Shown piece after piece: positions 33,064-45,195 of a stretch of 64,000 nucleotides of DNA; the first letter of the stretch is position 1, and every line of letters starts with the position of its first letter. The stretch lies in the NCBI GenBank assembly GCA_021234155.1, contig JAJEKV010000140.1, positions 124,001 through 188,000 of the forward strand, given 5' to 3'. The stretch is from Isoetes taiwanensis. Taxonomy: Eukaryota; Streptophyta; Lycopodiopsida; Isoetales; Isoetaceae. Both the position numbers and the translations under genes were made by a program. A model generated the notes under the pieces. That model ran no database searches. It was not told the DNA's origin and saw only the letters and a list, made by a program, of their open reading frames with translations.

Positions 33064-34257
33064 CTAGGGGGGATGATCTTCTGCAGGACCAAAAGAGGGA
33101 ACAGGTTTCCAATTAGGCTTCATGTCGCAGTGTATATCATAATAAATATGGCCTATCTTCTTTTGTTCTAGACAACACCAGACGCTAGTGTAGGTCTTTA
33201 TTCTTTGCTTAAATTTCTCTTCTGTAACCTGGATATTGTATAATAAGTCAGATAAGAGGAATCTCAATAAGGCCTTTCATGGAAGAAAATGTAGGACCTT
33301 ATCATTGAAGCCACCAAAAGTGTTCTTCATTGAAGCAAATTCTAAAATCTTTTTATCTTGGTAGGATGGCAAAGCTTCCTTCAGCTGTAATCATTACTTG
33401 AACAGGTTAATTAACTAGATATATCTACAAATTACTAACAGAAACCACTGATTACCTCCTCGGCCATCATATTTTGACGTAAGGACGCAATGCCTTCAAT
33501 GGGATCTGTATCATTGCATTCATTCTTCCCCATATCACATAGCTGAATTGTCAGCTTGGACTCCCTGACCTATAGCATCAGGCATCATTTTCTTCTAAAT
33601 AAAATATAATTTAGAAAATTTATTTTCCAGTAAAAGTGTACTCCCAAAAATTTATTATTGGTCCATATTTAGATTCAGGATGAGCTTTCAAAATATTTTG
33701 GACCTGCCTTGCACAAGAACGCATAAATGATGAAATTGTGCACAAACAAACATAAGCAAACATAAGCATTCTCAATATATCAGGCATGAATGTGTATAGA
33801 CAAACAATTTTAAATTAGAAATCCCACCTCAAAGACATGGCCAAGTGGACACAAAAATGATTGTGGAGTATTATGTAAGGTTCCAGGGTATTCAAACCAA
33901 ACCCGGTCATATCTGCACCATAAAGCTGGCATCACCTATACATACCAGTACAAACTTAGTGAGCATTCCACAAATTCCTAAATTAAGCAAAACAAATTAC
34001 CAGCTACTGGAAAAGACATCCTTGATATTTTTTATTCGAAGGTAGAAACAACTTTTAAAGGTAGGAATCTAACAATAATGGTAAATTCCTAATACTGGAA
34101 AAAGACTCCTAGCCTTATTCTAAAATGGCAATAGCATTTCAACTTGACATAGTTATCACTCATTTATTATGTACAAAGTGTTGATATACCAGATTAGCGG
34201 TTCAATATTTGAAGCAATAGCAAGAGCATCAATGTGATCGACTTTATCCGCAACCAT
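33064..34257 (-). CDS. Unidentified multi-exon gene
   Basis: Six exon-like blocks line up on the minus strand. (1) ATG at 34257, MVADKVDHIDALAIASNIEP. (2) 33828-33935, VMPALWCRYDRVWFEYPG...CPLGHVFE. (3) from 33703, VQNILKAHPESKYGPIINFW. (4) 33456-33569, VRESKLTIQLCDMGKN. (5) 33298-33384, LKEALPSYQDKKILEF. (6) 33064-33228, VTEEKFKQRIKTYTSVWCCL, ending SFGPAEDHPP-stop. Blocks 2 and 4-6 are whole-codon exons with clear GT and AG borders. The 3' borders of blocks 1 and 3 do not fit: the expected TGG|GT and GAG|GT each lack one G. This could mean single-base losses or unusual introns. I do not recognise the protein family. Continuous phase-0 exons with conserved-looking composition suggest a real gene or a recent copy. 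Not recognisably transposon-derived. Confidence 0.5.
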
Positions 34258-34869
34258 GGAAAGAAATTATCACCTTATACAAAAAGGAACTAAAATATTC
34301 TAACATTACAAAATGGCTTATATCCAGTTGAATGGTTCTATGATAGGATGCAACTTGCTGCATAGGACTCAAGGAAACTTTGGGTAAGAAAAATTGCATT
34401 CAGGTTTGCAAGACATTGCCAAGCATGTCATAAGAAGAGAGAAATAAAATGTGTTGTACCTGTAGGCAAATCCAACAAGTTGAAGCCTTATAACTTTAAA
34501 AATCTATCAGCTGTAGCATATAAAAGATAAAAGGCTAGTTTATCTACGCCAGACATCAGTTTCCTAATTCCATTGTTTGTCTGCACCTTAAACAGAATAT
34601 AAGGCTTTGTCATGTATTTGTTAATGCACTCTTCAGCATTGCAAGAAAAGGTTCAGACGAATCTTGCATTGATAAACACTTCCTGCAGGATAGATCGAAA
34701 GTGATTATTCACACTAGATTGGCGGAAACACAATACTAAGTGGAAGTCCATTCTAATAAGTGAAAACAAAATTCTAGAATAGGAGGGGCAGTTATGTACT
34801 TGGAAATTTACAAGTGCAAAGTGAGTCTCAACGGAGTGGTTCCCTCCTCTTTTCAACAATAGGGCTTCA
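34258..34869. other. Between the unknown gene and the LINE
   Basis: Possible 5' exons or promoter of the minus-strand gene would lie here. I see no convincing exon. The open frame at 34653-34859 borders the LINE and is not called. Confidence 0.35.
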
Positions 34870-36600
34870 AAGGCCAGTAAGATTCAGATTCAGGTTTAGA
34901 GATAAAGGCATACCTAGAAGCTTAGATGCTTGGAGAGTGTTGATGTCTTTAATCCCTGCAATCTGATTATCAGGAATATCTCCAATAATTGTGCATTTGT
35001 CTAAATTCAGAGAGAGGCAGCACTAAAATCAGTAATGATGTTCATGAAATTGGAGATATTACTAGGACTATTCTTTAGAAAGGAGAAAGTGTCATCAGCA
35101 TATTGAAGGATGCTGAGAAATTGATCACTATCAAGAATTTGGAGTCCAAAAATATTTACCATACTTTAGTGATACATGACAGCTTTAATTAATAGCTCAG
35201 TGACCACAATAAAAGGATATGGAGCAAGAGGGCAGCCTTGTCTCACATCTTTAGTAAGGGGGAAGAAGGAACTAGGGAAACCATTAATGAGGATGGCAGA
35301 GTTGGCTCTAAGGTTTAATCCCATGATAAGTTGAATAAGAGAAGGGGAAAAATCAAGCTTGAGCAAAGCATAGCTGATAAAGTCCCATCTAATAGTATCA
35401 AAGGCCTTTTTGAAATCTAGCTTAAGAAGAATGCAATCCTGATTAGAATTGTTCCAATGCAATTCCTCCATAGCTGCAAGGTAATTTTTAAGGATAAATC
35501 TGTTAGGAAGAAAGGCATATTGATTCAAACTGATACATTTTTGCAAATGATCTTTGATTCTCAGAGCAATGATTTTGGCACAGACTTTGTAGGCTGAATA
35601 TGTTAAAGAGATTGATCTCCAATTAGAAAAGCTTGCAGGTTTATTTATCTTTGGAATCAAAGAAATAAAACCACAAGCAATAGATGGATGAAGATGGTTG
35701 GTACCGTCCAAAACCCTTTAACAAAAGCCTCCCAGAAATGCACATAAAATTCAAGAGGAAAACCATCAGGGCCAAGAGATTTGCCATGCTTAAGACTTTT
35801 TAGCACAGAATAAACTTCTTCAGTTGTTGGAATATTGGACACAATGATATTTATAGCAGGCTGATCATTTGGAATAATTAAATCAATTAGCTTCTTAAAA
35901 TTATCAGCCTTTGTGGTCTCAGAGATATCCCTAGGAAGATCAGGTGCAAAAAGCTTAGAATAACTAGAGGAGAAGAAGCTTGCTATTTCAGCAGGCTTAT
36001 TGAGAGTGTTTCCCAAGTCATCTTTGACTTTGACATCAGTGATAGAGTTTTTAATTTGCCTCGACTTGGCAACTCTAAAGAAAAAATTTGTGCATCCAGA
36101 ATCCATATCATTGGTGTATTTAATTTTACACCTAATAGCAGCAGCACCCTTAGACTCAATCTCCTTAATGAGTTTAATTTTTTTCTCAATATCTTCCCGT
36201 TTAAAGATGAAGAATAGAACTCAAAGAATCATTCTGGAGAGCCATTCTAATATCTCTTATCTGTTGAAGAAGAATATTTTTCTCTTCCTGCTTAACTCTT
36301 TGAATTTTATTAGACCAAGCTTTTATCCAAGCTTTGGAATTTTTAATGTTAAAGTAGAAGCCTTTCATGGAGTTGAGATCATTGACCCGAGGCAGATTAT
36401 AATAGAATGCTCTACATTGATCACGAAAAGAAGCAGAGTTAAGAAGGCTGGTATTAAATTTATAAGGAATGTTACCAGCTCTAGCAATTGATGGATGGTA
36501 CAAAGGAATTGAGGCTGATGTCAGAGATTGAGGTAGATTCATCACTAATCACATATGCATTGTCCCAGATATTAGAATCAGTGGCATTAAGATAGATCAT
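34870..36600 (-). mobile_element. Inverted 5' half of an L1-type LINE (RT)
   Basis: On the minus strand, from 36600 downwards, there is a post-endonuclease linker (SNIWDNAYVISDES, then FRDQCRAFYYNLPRVNDLNS and KGFYFNIKNSKAWIKAWSNK). A conserved LKHGKSLGPDGFPLEFY block follows. Next come reverse transcriptase blocks: ISLIPKINKPASFSNWRSIS, LLKLDFKKAFDTIRWDFI, DVRQGCPLAPYPF and the QYADDTFSF catalytic box near 35090-35110. It ends after KLLGMPLSL. Two frame changes are visible. Its order and orientation relative to the plus-strand 3' half at 36633-43061 match one element whose upstream part was inverted on insertion. Confidence 0.8.
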
Positions 36601-36757
36601 CTACAGACTATCTTTTTTTACCATCTACAGACCTTTATTTTGGCTTAATTTGTGTAGGCAGATTCTTATCTTTCAAGCGGCTAAATTGCTTGTTTACAAG
36701 AATAATCTCTCTCCTCGGCAGTAGAACTGTTATTGCCAATATGGTTCTTGCTAGTTC

Positions 36758-39700
36758 CATTGTTGTCACGTAGGTTGCATACCGTACGAGTTTTAATGTT
36801 TTTTATTTTTGGTTTTTAAAATCTTAGAATACGTTTTTATTCCATAAAAAACATTAAAAACTTTGCAAACGTTAAGACCTTAAAAACCTTAAAAACTTAG
36901 AAAACTTAAAATATGCACCTAAGGTAACAGATTAACGTGATATTTTTTAATAACAACACCATATTTGGGTTCTAAATAGTTCATTAACTGTGTTTCCAAA
37001 TGCTTAACTTAATGCACTAGTTAATATAAAGCTTTAACAGATTATCATGTGCTTCTTTAACATAAAAAGTTAAGCAAAACAATAAACAAACAAAAGTTAC
37101 AAATTCAGGAATCTTCTTCTTCGTCATCGTTGGAAGATTCAGTCGTTGTGTTATCATAATCAATAGAATCAGAACCAAGAGACTCATCTCCGGAGCTAAA
37201 ATGAAATTCCTCGTCATAGTTTGCCCCAAACATTTCAGAATCAACATTTTCGTAGTACTTGCAAAGATCAACACCAAGCTCTACTAGATACTCTTGTAAC
37301 AATTGTCCTGGGACAATGGCTCCCTCTTCTACGATTACGAACTCTTCCTCTAGAAATTGTCTCACTTGCATCTGTAGCAGCAGTAGCTACTGCTGCCCTA
37401 GATCTACTACGAGTGATGTGACCAATATTCATAGCTTCTGCCTCCTCAAAGTATACATGTGCTAATTTTGTATCCACGTCAACTGTTGATGGAGGCAGTT
37501 CAGGGGTCTTTTCTATATCTATCTCATCAAGATTCACCTAAAATAACCCATTAAATTTGGTAAACTAAGATGTGAAATAATAATTAAACAGACGCCGCAA
37601 AATGAAGACATATACAGACATGCATTGGAAGGCCAGCATGAGTTTCAAAGCTACGAACAAGTCTTAGATTTTCTCGTACATAAACTAAGCGCTCCGCCGG
37701 TTTCACTTTCAATCGATTCCTGCGTTTCGTGTGTGTCAATGCATGCGCGTTCCAATTTTGTTCAGCAGTTCCTGACGGGCAATTCTATAGCACAAATTGG
37801 CAACAGCATGCAACTTAAAAGAATAAGAACATCTAAATAAATAACAACATAAAAATAGTATAAGCTATTACGGACCTGCGATAATACTCTGCAAGCTAAT
37901 GATGCAAGCAAGGGCACATTATCCCCGTACCTTTCCACCATGACACCGGCTTACATTTTGCAGCATGTGACTTCGACAATTCATTAGTAAATCTACCAAC
38001 ACCATTCCTGTACATGTCTAATTGATCTTGCAATATCTCGCACTCTTCCATAGAATAAACTTTTTGAATATAGGAAAGCCATCCATCAGTCAACTCCTCA
38101 TTCATGGTCATTGTTTGTTGTTTCCATAGAGGATGTAAGAGATAAGCAACCATGTGGATAGGCCTTTTGAACCAAGACCAACGTTTATCAAAGCATTCCA
38201 ATACCTCTTTATACCTGCACTTCAAATAACAAAACATGCTATAACAAAAATTAACTTAAAAATGAAATTATAACAAAAAGTTTAAAATTTTGACTTAAAA
38301 ACGAAATAATAGCGTAAATTTGACTTACTTTGCCTTATTCGATGTCTCTTCCATGGTTCCTTGCTCCAGTACAACTCTAGCTCTTCTCATAAACTCATAA
38401 AGCAAGCCCATAGTTGATCCTCCGCGGTCAGTGAGACGTAAAATAGAAAATAATGGCCGCATTATAGAAATTACAAGCAATATTGTTGGCAAAGTGGAAG
38501 GATCTAGCACAACGGATTCTGCTCTCATTGCATCAGCATTAGAGGAATCTTTCCAATCATTCCAATAATTGCTTACGATAGTTTGTTGCAAAGAGTTCCA
38601 AACTTTTGCTAACCTCTCAAGGGGAGTAATTGCTGAAGATCTTTTTTGCATTTCTTTTTTTGTGTGAATAATTTCACCACATAATTTGCTTTCTTGTGCA
38701 CATCATGAACCCAACTCAACTTCCCAATATCCTCCAATAATAGATCTAGGCAATGGGAAGCACATGGCGTCCATACAGGTTTCGGATATTCAACCTCCAA
38801 AATTCTTCCCATACTTACACAAGTAGATGCATTATCAGTGGCAATCTGCACAACATTGCAGCTGATAGCATTTGGGCCAGCCATGAACTATCAACCGTTG
38901 TTGATACATCACTACAATCAATAGACTTCAAGTACATGGTACCATAGCAACATGAAACTAAGATATTAACAAGTGCACGCTTACATGTGTCCACCCATCC
39001 ATCCGAGAGAATTGTCACTCCATACTTCGGCCAAAGTGCTTTCACATTTCCCACTTCCCGTTGCACACTTAAAAGCTCCTTCTTTAAATATTTACCTCGA
39101 AGATCACCATAACTAATGCCGCTATATCTCTCTCCTATTTCTGAAAAAGCCAACAACATATTCTTCCAGCATGACATTTTCAAAAGGTTAAATGATAAAT
39201 TACACTCCACAATGCATCTAACCAACATGGCATTTGCATTTTCCTTTTTTATCATAGTAGCAGCATTTGAGCTTTTCCTTTTGAATGTGATTTGGGTAGA
39301 CTTTCTTGGTAATTGATCCACTCCATGAGACGAGGTAGTGGTTGTACTAGCATGCTGACCAACACTCTCGAGATAATTATGTGCACATTCAAATTTCAAT
39401 GGGCTGCTCACTATCTCCTTCCTCAATCTCTTCTTCAGCTTCCTCACTAATCAAGCGCTTCTTACTGCAACAGCGCTTTCTATTTCTTGCCTCATTCTTA
39501 GCCCACTCCCTCTTAGCCTCTTCATGTACCTCTGGTGGCACTTGTTCACATGCGTTAACACCTTCTCTGGGTATGTGAGCAAGATGAGCAACCAATCGCG
39601 TCAATGTACCTGTCATATGAAGATCACAAAATATACAATCCCAACTATAAACTCCAGATGATGGTGTATCTCCTTTATTTTTTGTGTATTTGGCCCATAG

Positions 39701-40988
39701 AGGTGATGGCTGGCATGGCATAGTTACTGCAGCAGAGAGGTAGTCTTGAAGAAACAAGAAAACAACAAATATTAAGTTTAAGCACAAATATTAAATCTAA
39801 GCATAAAATTAAGCACAAATATTGGGTTTAGATGAGAACTAGAAAAAACAGAGATATCAATCAGGCTTATAATGGACTATGTCCTTGTTGATTGTATATA
39901 TGACCAAGAACAAAAGCCCTCACAATGCGCGCACGTGGGCTTTCCATCTATAAACACTTGGTTGTTTGCAATTGAGCTGGAAATTGAGCTAGGTTATCAT
40001 AGTCTATTGCATTATAGTTAAGACCTTGCTCTCTAACTTTAGGATCGAATCAAGGGTAGAAAGAGCATCTTATGCATGTCAAATCATTGGTGGCAGAAAA
40101 CAAGGTTTAAACTACAAAAGAAACCGCAAAAAACCCTCAGATTTTGAGGTGTGGCAGGAGACAGATCCAACAAGAAAAAGTTGTTCTTGCCTCCTTTATT
40201 CATATTCTAAATGCCAAGACTGGAATAGAAAACTGGTAATTTGATATCACGTATGCAGAAGAAGCCAATATCCAGCTCAGTAACTAAATTAGATCACTGC
40301 TTATGCAAAACAAACTGCTTATGCATTGACATAAATAAAGTATTTAAATGTACCTTGCAAGAGCTTTCAAATACTTGGATGCCCACTGCCTGCTACATTA
40401 TATTGTCTAGTATACTGCACTATTGATCAAAGATAGAAAGGAACAAAGCATTAGCTATAAATAGATAGAATGTAAATAGATGAGAAATGAAATGATAGAG
40501 GTGAAAAAAAAATGCAGTTGTACCTGGAATGTTTTGGATCAGAGGCTGCTTTGAGTTTTCATCTGATAGTCGGATTTTCAGAATTAATAAAGAAAAGAAT
40601 GAATTGAAATAAAAACAGAATGCATTTGTAGAAAAAAAGAGGGTTGCAGTGGCTACCAAAGTCGGTTGGTCTTGGAATGGAGAAGGAATCGGCTGTTCCT
40701 TAGTTTGGAGATGAAAAAAACTTTCTCTGATGAAGCAAAGACCTTTCTCTGATGGTTCTACATGCATTCGGCCAGCTTGTACATGCATGTAGCCGCTGAG
40801 AACTCCATAGACCTGTTCCGTGGAAAAAAAAAACCTAAGGATAGATTTCAAGGTATAATAATGTTTTTTTTTTTTTTTTTTTTTTTTTTACATTTTAGAT
40901 TAGCCCCAAAGGTTGCAAATGTTTTAAATACGTACGTGGTCTTCAAGAAGCACTTAAAGGTTAAAAACAACGTTTTTTAACAACACTG
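36758..40988 (-). mobile_element. Complete hAT-superfamily transposon
   Basis: The element is bounded by an exact 8-bp target duplication GCTAGTTC (36750-36757 and 40989-40996). Its short inverted termini are CATTGTTGT (left) and CAGTGTTGT (right, read from the end), 8 of 9 matching. It is 4231 bases long and contains a transposase pseudogene on the minus strand. Removal of the element plus one duplication restores a continuous LINE reading frame across the site, which independently confirms the ends. A long T-run at 40862-40890 lies near the right end. Confidence 0.9.
37105..39721 (-). pseudogene. hAT transposase, decayed
   Basis: hAT transposases cut and paste DNA through an RNase H-like core. 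Visible in order on the minus strand are: ATG at 39721; a BED-type zinc finger (CIFCDLHMTG, then LVAHLAHIPREGVNAC); a DUF659 region (YGVTILSDGWVDT, LVSCCYGTMYLKSID); VVQIATDNAS and WTPCASHCLDLLLEDIGKL of the core; and a C-terminal dimerisation segment (AEQNWNAHALTHTKRRNRLK, AERLVYVRENLRL, about 37650-37770). An acidic tail ends EEEDS at 37105. A canonical intron (38215-38328) joins KAK to YKEVLECFDKRW. Frame shifts occur near 39390, 38880, 38640 and 37930, with apparent short deletions in the core, and another near 37270. It therefore cannot make an active enzyme as it stands. Confidence 0.85.
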
Positions 40989-43431
40989 GCTAGTTCCCAT
41001 ATTTACTTTTCTTCTGCTATGGTTGCACCTGCTAATGTCCACAAGCAAATTGAAAGGATAATAAGAAAGTTTATCTGGAATGGTAACAACATGGTTAACT
41101 GGGACACTAGATGGTGGCTTAAACTGTAAGAATTAGTTTAAGCAGGCACAAGCTCTGGCAGGTAAATTCATTTGGACAGGTTCTTCTAATGGTGCTTCTC
41201 TTTTCATTAGTTATTGGTTATCTAGAAGCAGTCTAGTTGGCCATCCAACTATCTCTGAGTTACCTAATTCTGCTTTCTGTGAACTCAAGCCTGCCCCTAA
41301 TATGTCTCCTTTAATGATAAATTTGCTGAGAGCTTGGAACAATGTCTATCCTACCTTTACTTTCCCAAAGGTATATCAAGTTCATCTTCATATGTCTATC
41401 TTCTGGTCTCCAGTATTTCAAGATCATCCTAATTATGTTCTTCCTCTGAAGCACCCTCAAATCTATAAAAAGTAGAAATCTTATGGCTTAAATTCAATTA
41501 AAGATCTCTGGATAAATGGCAGATGGATTTCTTGATCCAATCTAAAGATGAGAGTCAAGGGTATTGTTTCTGATAGAAAGATCTTTGATCATATTAAGAA
41601 AACTGTTGGCAATATCATTCCCTCAATTCCTCCTGATTCTAATCTTGACTGGTTACTAAATGGTAAGCATTGCTACAAGGTGAGTACCATTTATGATTTC
41701 CTCAAATCAAAATGTTAATTTAGCCAAGTCAGCTTGCCAATGGAATCTTCACTCTCGGGCCTCAAAATCCTTGATTAGTAATATCTGGAATTCCTATGTT
41801 TCCAAGAAGATTTCCTTTTTCATTTGCCTAATTGCTAACAAAAGTGTTCTCTGCTTACTGAATTACTCTAAGAGAGATCAGAATTTATCTCCCCTTTGCC
41901 CTCTACAATGTAATAATACTGAAAACATGGAACATATCTTCTTTTGTCCAAAACTTAAATCTTTTTGGAATCGGTTTGATCATTATTTGGAAATCATGAT
42001 AGAAATTCCATTATTCAGTTCATTCAGGCGAATAATTCCTTCGAAAACACTATTGTTTTTATTGCTTTATGGAACATATGGAAGTCAAGGAACACGTGCC
42101 TCTATGGTCATAAAAGATTCTCTGTTACTTGCATCAAAAATTCACTTCATTTATGATTTAGAATTGTGTGCCGCTGCCCATAGACATATTTCTTCTAAAA
42201 ACTATGACAAGTGCTGGAATCAATTTGGCTCATTACATGAACATCAAGTTAAGTTCCCTCCCCACAACCAGTGGACTGTTAGGCAAATGATCAGGGATAA
42301 TGAGGTCTGTAAGGCAAGGAAAAGAATTTGGGCAGGGATATTCACAAGAGAAGTCTTTCAAATGGCCTATATGTTCTGGTTCATTCATAAGCATCATCAG
42401 GACTTTATAGATAGGCAGTTTGCAAGGGACAGACAGATGTACTACACTCACAGGATGATTGCAGATCCATATAGTACTCTCCTTTTTCTTATGGTCCAGC
42501 AGGATTTTTACAGACTGATAAGAGACAACATGTGGATGGCTAATTCCTATACCATGGGCACTGCTGACAAATTCACTCACATATATAACTGTCTTTTCTC
42601 CTCTGCCTCTGACTCTGATGATCCGAAAATTCCTACCATTTCCTCATCTCATATCGATAGTATAGCCTCATTCTGGATGCAGTAATCTCTTTTGGTTTTG
42701 CAGGTTCTCAGCAATGGCAGAATTTTGTGGATCAGAAAGCACTTATCTTATTTTCAACTCGGCTATGATTTTCTGAAAGATAAGTGATCCTCTTCATCAT
42801 CATAAAGCTGCCTCACAGGAGTCTATTTGCTATCGTAAAAGATACAGTTCTAGTTGCTGCACTCTGACCAAGACTGAAGACTAAGACTTTCTTTGACCTT
42901 AACTGAAGACTATCCCATTTCTCTCGAAGACGTGGTTGACTTCTCTAATTCTGAAAATAACTTGCTCTTATCTAAATTGCCTATATTTATAGGCATTTGG
43001 AGTATTTTGTATGTTTTTCCTTAATTAATGAAAAAATCATCTCGCACCTTCAAAAAAAAAAGGGAGATAGTAAATTATAGTCCATCGAAAGCAAGGTAAA
43101 ACTACATCGAACCGCTTCCCTTGACAACATTAGTACAATTTTTCTACTGGCATCATCTCTCATGAAACAAAAGCTTACCAGGCATGTGCACGGCCTATGG
43201 TTCAAGTTGCAACTGCCTGTATAATTTATGTTCATATATAATCCGTGCCAATGTTAGAAACCATGATGCAGCATGCAAAAGGAATAGAAGCAATGAAGAA
43301 CAAAGTGCCAATGTCGCTAAACCAGAAAACACAGGACAAGAAACTTGCCTGCACAAAGTATGTATACCCACTGCAGAAGATGCTGACGGGTAGAATGCCA
43401 AGCTTTAATGATCCATCGTATGCATAGAAAA

Positions 43432-43672
43432 GCCCAAGAACCCAGGAGCGCAGCTAGCTGAGCGATCTTTGTGCAGCTAAGGACCTAGGAAGAAGCTGGA
43501 GCTATAGCAGCCACCATCGCTAGAACACCAGTTAGCCGGTTTCCAGAGTGGCTGCCCAGCAACAGAAATGACTGTCAGTTTACAGCCAATAATGGGTTTG
43601 GAGCAGTTATTGGCATATATTGGCATATTGCCATCAATGAGGGTTTGCCCCCTTAGGGGCAACCCAAAAATA
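43432..43672 (+). repeat. Dispersed ~260-bp repeat, copy 2
   Basis: Matches the 30411-30676 copy from GCCCAAGAACCCAGGAG to CCTTAGGGGCAACCC, same strand, about 13 kb apart. The terminal hairpin GGGTTTGCCCCC-TTA-GGGGCAACCC is intact. A degenerate relative of the terminal hairpin (GGGTTTGCCCTTCAGGCAACCC region) lies at about 44750-44770. Confidence 0.7.
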
Positions 43673-45195
43673 GACTTTCTCGACTCCGTAGTCGAGAAGG
43701 CCTCTATCTTTTGGGGCGCCTCTATCTTATCTTTTGGTCGATGCCTCCTGAAAATTATGCAATAGTGGTCGATGCTTCCTAAAAATTATGCTTTCATGGC
43801 CGATTTTGGGGTAAATTATGCAAAAAATTGTTTGTCTCCTAGCAAGCGATCTCCGGCTTTGCGATAGAGAAGATTAGATTTCAGGCTTCTTGATAACCTT
43901 CACAAATTTCAGCCGTCTCACATCGATCCCTGAAAAAGAAACCAATGTGCAAAAGCAGTGGTCAACGAAAATCTAAAGCGAAAAAAACAGTGATTGACTG
44001 AAATCTCGAAGAAACTTTTGCATCCCGTACATCCATTAATCTTGATTTTTTAAATTCGGCGAGTCCCCGCAGAGCTTAGGGCTTCACCCATTTCTGTATA
44101 CTTAAGTTTTTTATTCACACAAGGAAAACGTCTTTTTTTCAAACAATAATGGGGCCTAGAATGATTTGCACGTCCTTTTGAATAAAATAACATGGCGTCG
44201 AAAAAAAGTGGGAATTGCATAAGACCCAATGTAATGCGACTTTAGCGCCTTCCACCATCGAGGAGCAGTTTTTTTGCCTTTCCAACATTTTGCCATGAAG
44301 TATCTTGGGTCCTTAGAAGATTGTCCAAAATTCATATAATTTGTGCTAAGTAACCGCCTGGGTAAAGGGGTTTTATCGTAACCCCCGGCAACCAGGCGGC
44401 TAGCCAAGGTGAGCCGCCAAGTGGTTGAAATTCTTTTGATGATAGCGGAGCTCTAAGCCTCTAAACACGCCATCAACAACTTTGTGCCCAAAAAATTACC
44501 CAAAAGGACATTTGAAAAAGAAAAAAAAGTGCTTTCGCACTGTGGGTTGCCCACGAAACATCCATTCTTGCTCTTGCCTATTAGTTCACTTCTGTGGGCT
44601 GCGCTACCCGCACTGCGGATTGAAATAGAAGCATTTTGATGGTCGTCGCATAATCCTTGGCCACTGTAGGAAGAGTTGCATCTGTGACCAGCGTTAAAGG
44701 CCAGAGTTTGCCAATTTAAAATATTCTTCCAACCCAACACAGGAGCAAGGGTTTGCCCTTCAGGCAACCCAAAGCTAGCACCAATTATACTTGTTATTTT
44801 GTTCATCTTGCTTACGAAAGTTGTGTTCTATAACACGGGAAGCAAATTTCCGCTATGTGTCAACCTCAGGAAATATGGCACCAGACCCTAGACACGTACC
44901 TTGTATAGTGCGCCTTAGTCACGTACCATTTAACCATCTTTTTATGGATTACTGCTAGAAGAAGAAAGAACCAATGCCACTTATTTGCTTTCTTAAATTA
45001 AAGCCACTCAGTGCATTCTTGGATTGGCCGCTTGGGGTTGCACATTCTTGATCTATTGTCTTTTTTTTATGTAACATTGAAATCATAATCCTCGAAATAC
45101 ACTGGTGAAGAAAGAAAATGTTAAGGAATATGTGCCTTTTAAAGTAAACGAATCTTAGAATCAAAATAGATTGCTCAATAAATCGGTATCCCTTC
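43673..45195. other. Intergenic, downstream of LPAT2
   Basis: No gene recognised. Short open frames on the minus strand (44156-44407, 44453-44806) have no domain. The last roughly 100 bases probably include the LPAT2 3' UTR. Confidence 0.45.

Larger units (their letters stand above)
36633..43061 (+). mobile_element. 3' half of the same LINE, split by a hAT element
   Basis: The plus strand resumes ORF2 just past the reverse transcriptase at about 36633. RFLSFKRLNCLFTRIISLLG runs into SRTVIANMVLA across the hAT insertion point, and SSHIYFSSAMVAPANVHKQI continues at 40997. Downstream come RKFIWNGNNMVNWDTRWWLK, a zf-RVT-like Cys/His motif (CPLQC, NMEHIFFC, about 41905-41955) and a long C-terminus to a stop at 42685. 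A 3' UTR and an A-run at 43052-43061 follow. The open frame from 41693 to 42685 is about 330 residues. One frame interruption near 41130 shows decay. Confidence 0.8.

Noticed and set aside
36000-36491. Plus-strand open frame of 163 codons
   Set aside because: Antisense to the LINE linker coding sequence. It has no recognisable domain.
40420-40851. Minus-strand open frame of 143 codons near the hAT end
   Set aside because: Lies upstream of the transposase start within the hAT element. It is low-complexity and Phe-rich with no domain, probably untranslated leader or intron.
42233-42580. Minus-strand open frame of 115 codons
   Set aside because: It lies antisense to the LINE ORF2 C-terminus and is a shadow of it.
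43184-43427. Short overlapping open frames with hydrophobic minus-strand product
   Set aside because: No domain, no splice context, and the sequence lies between a LINE tail and a dispersed repeat.
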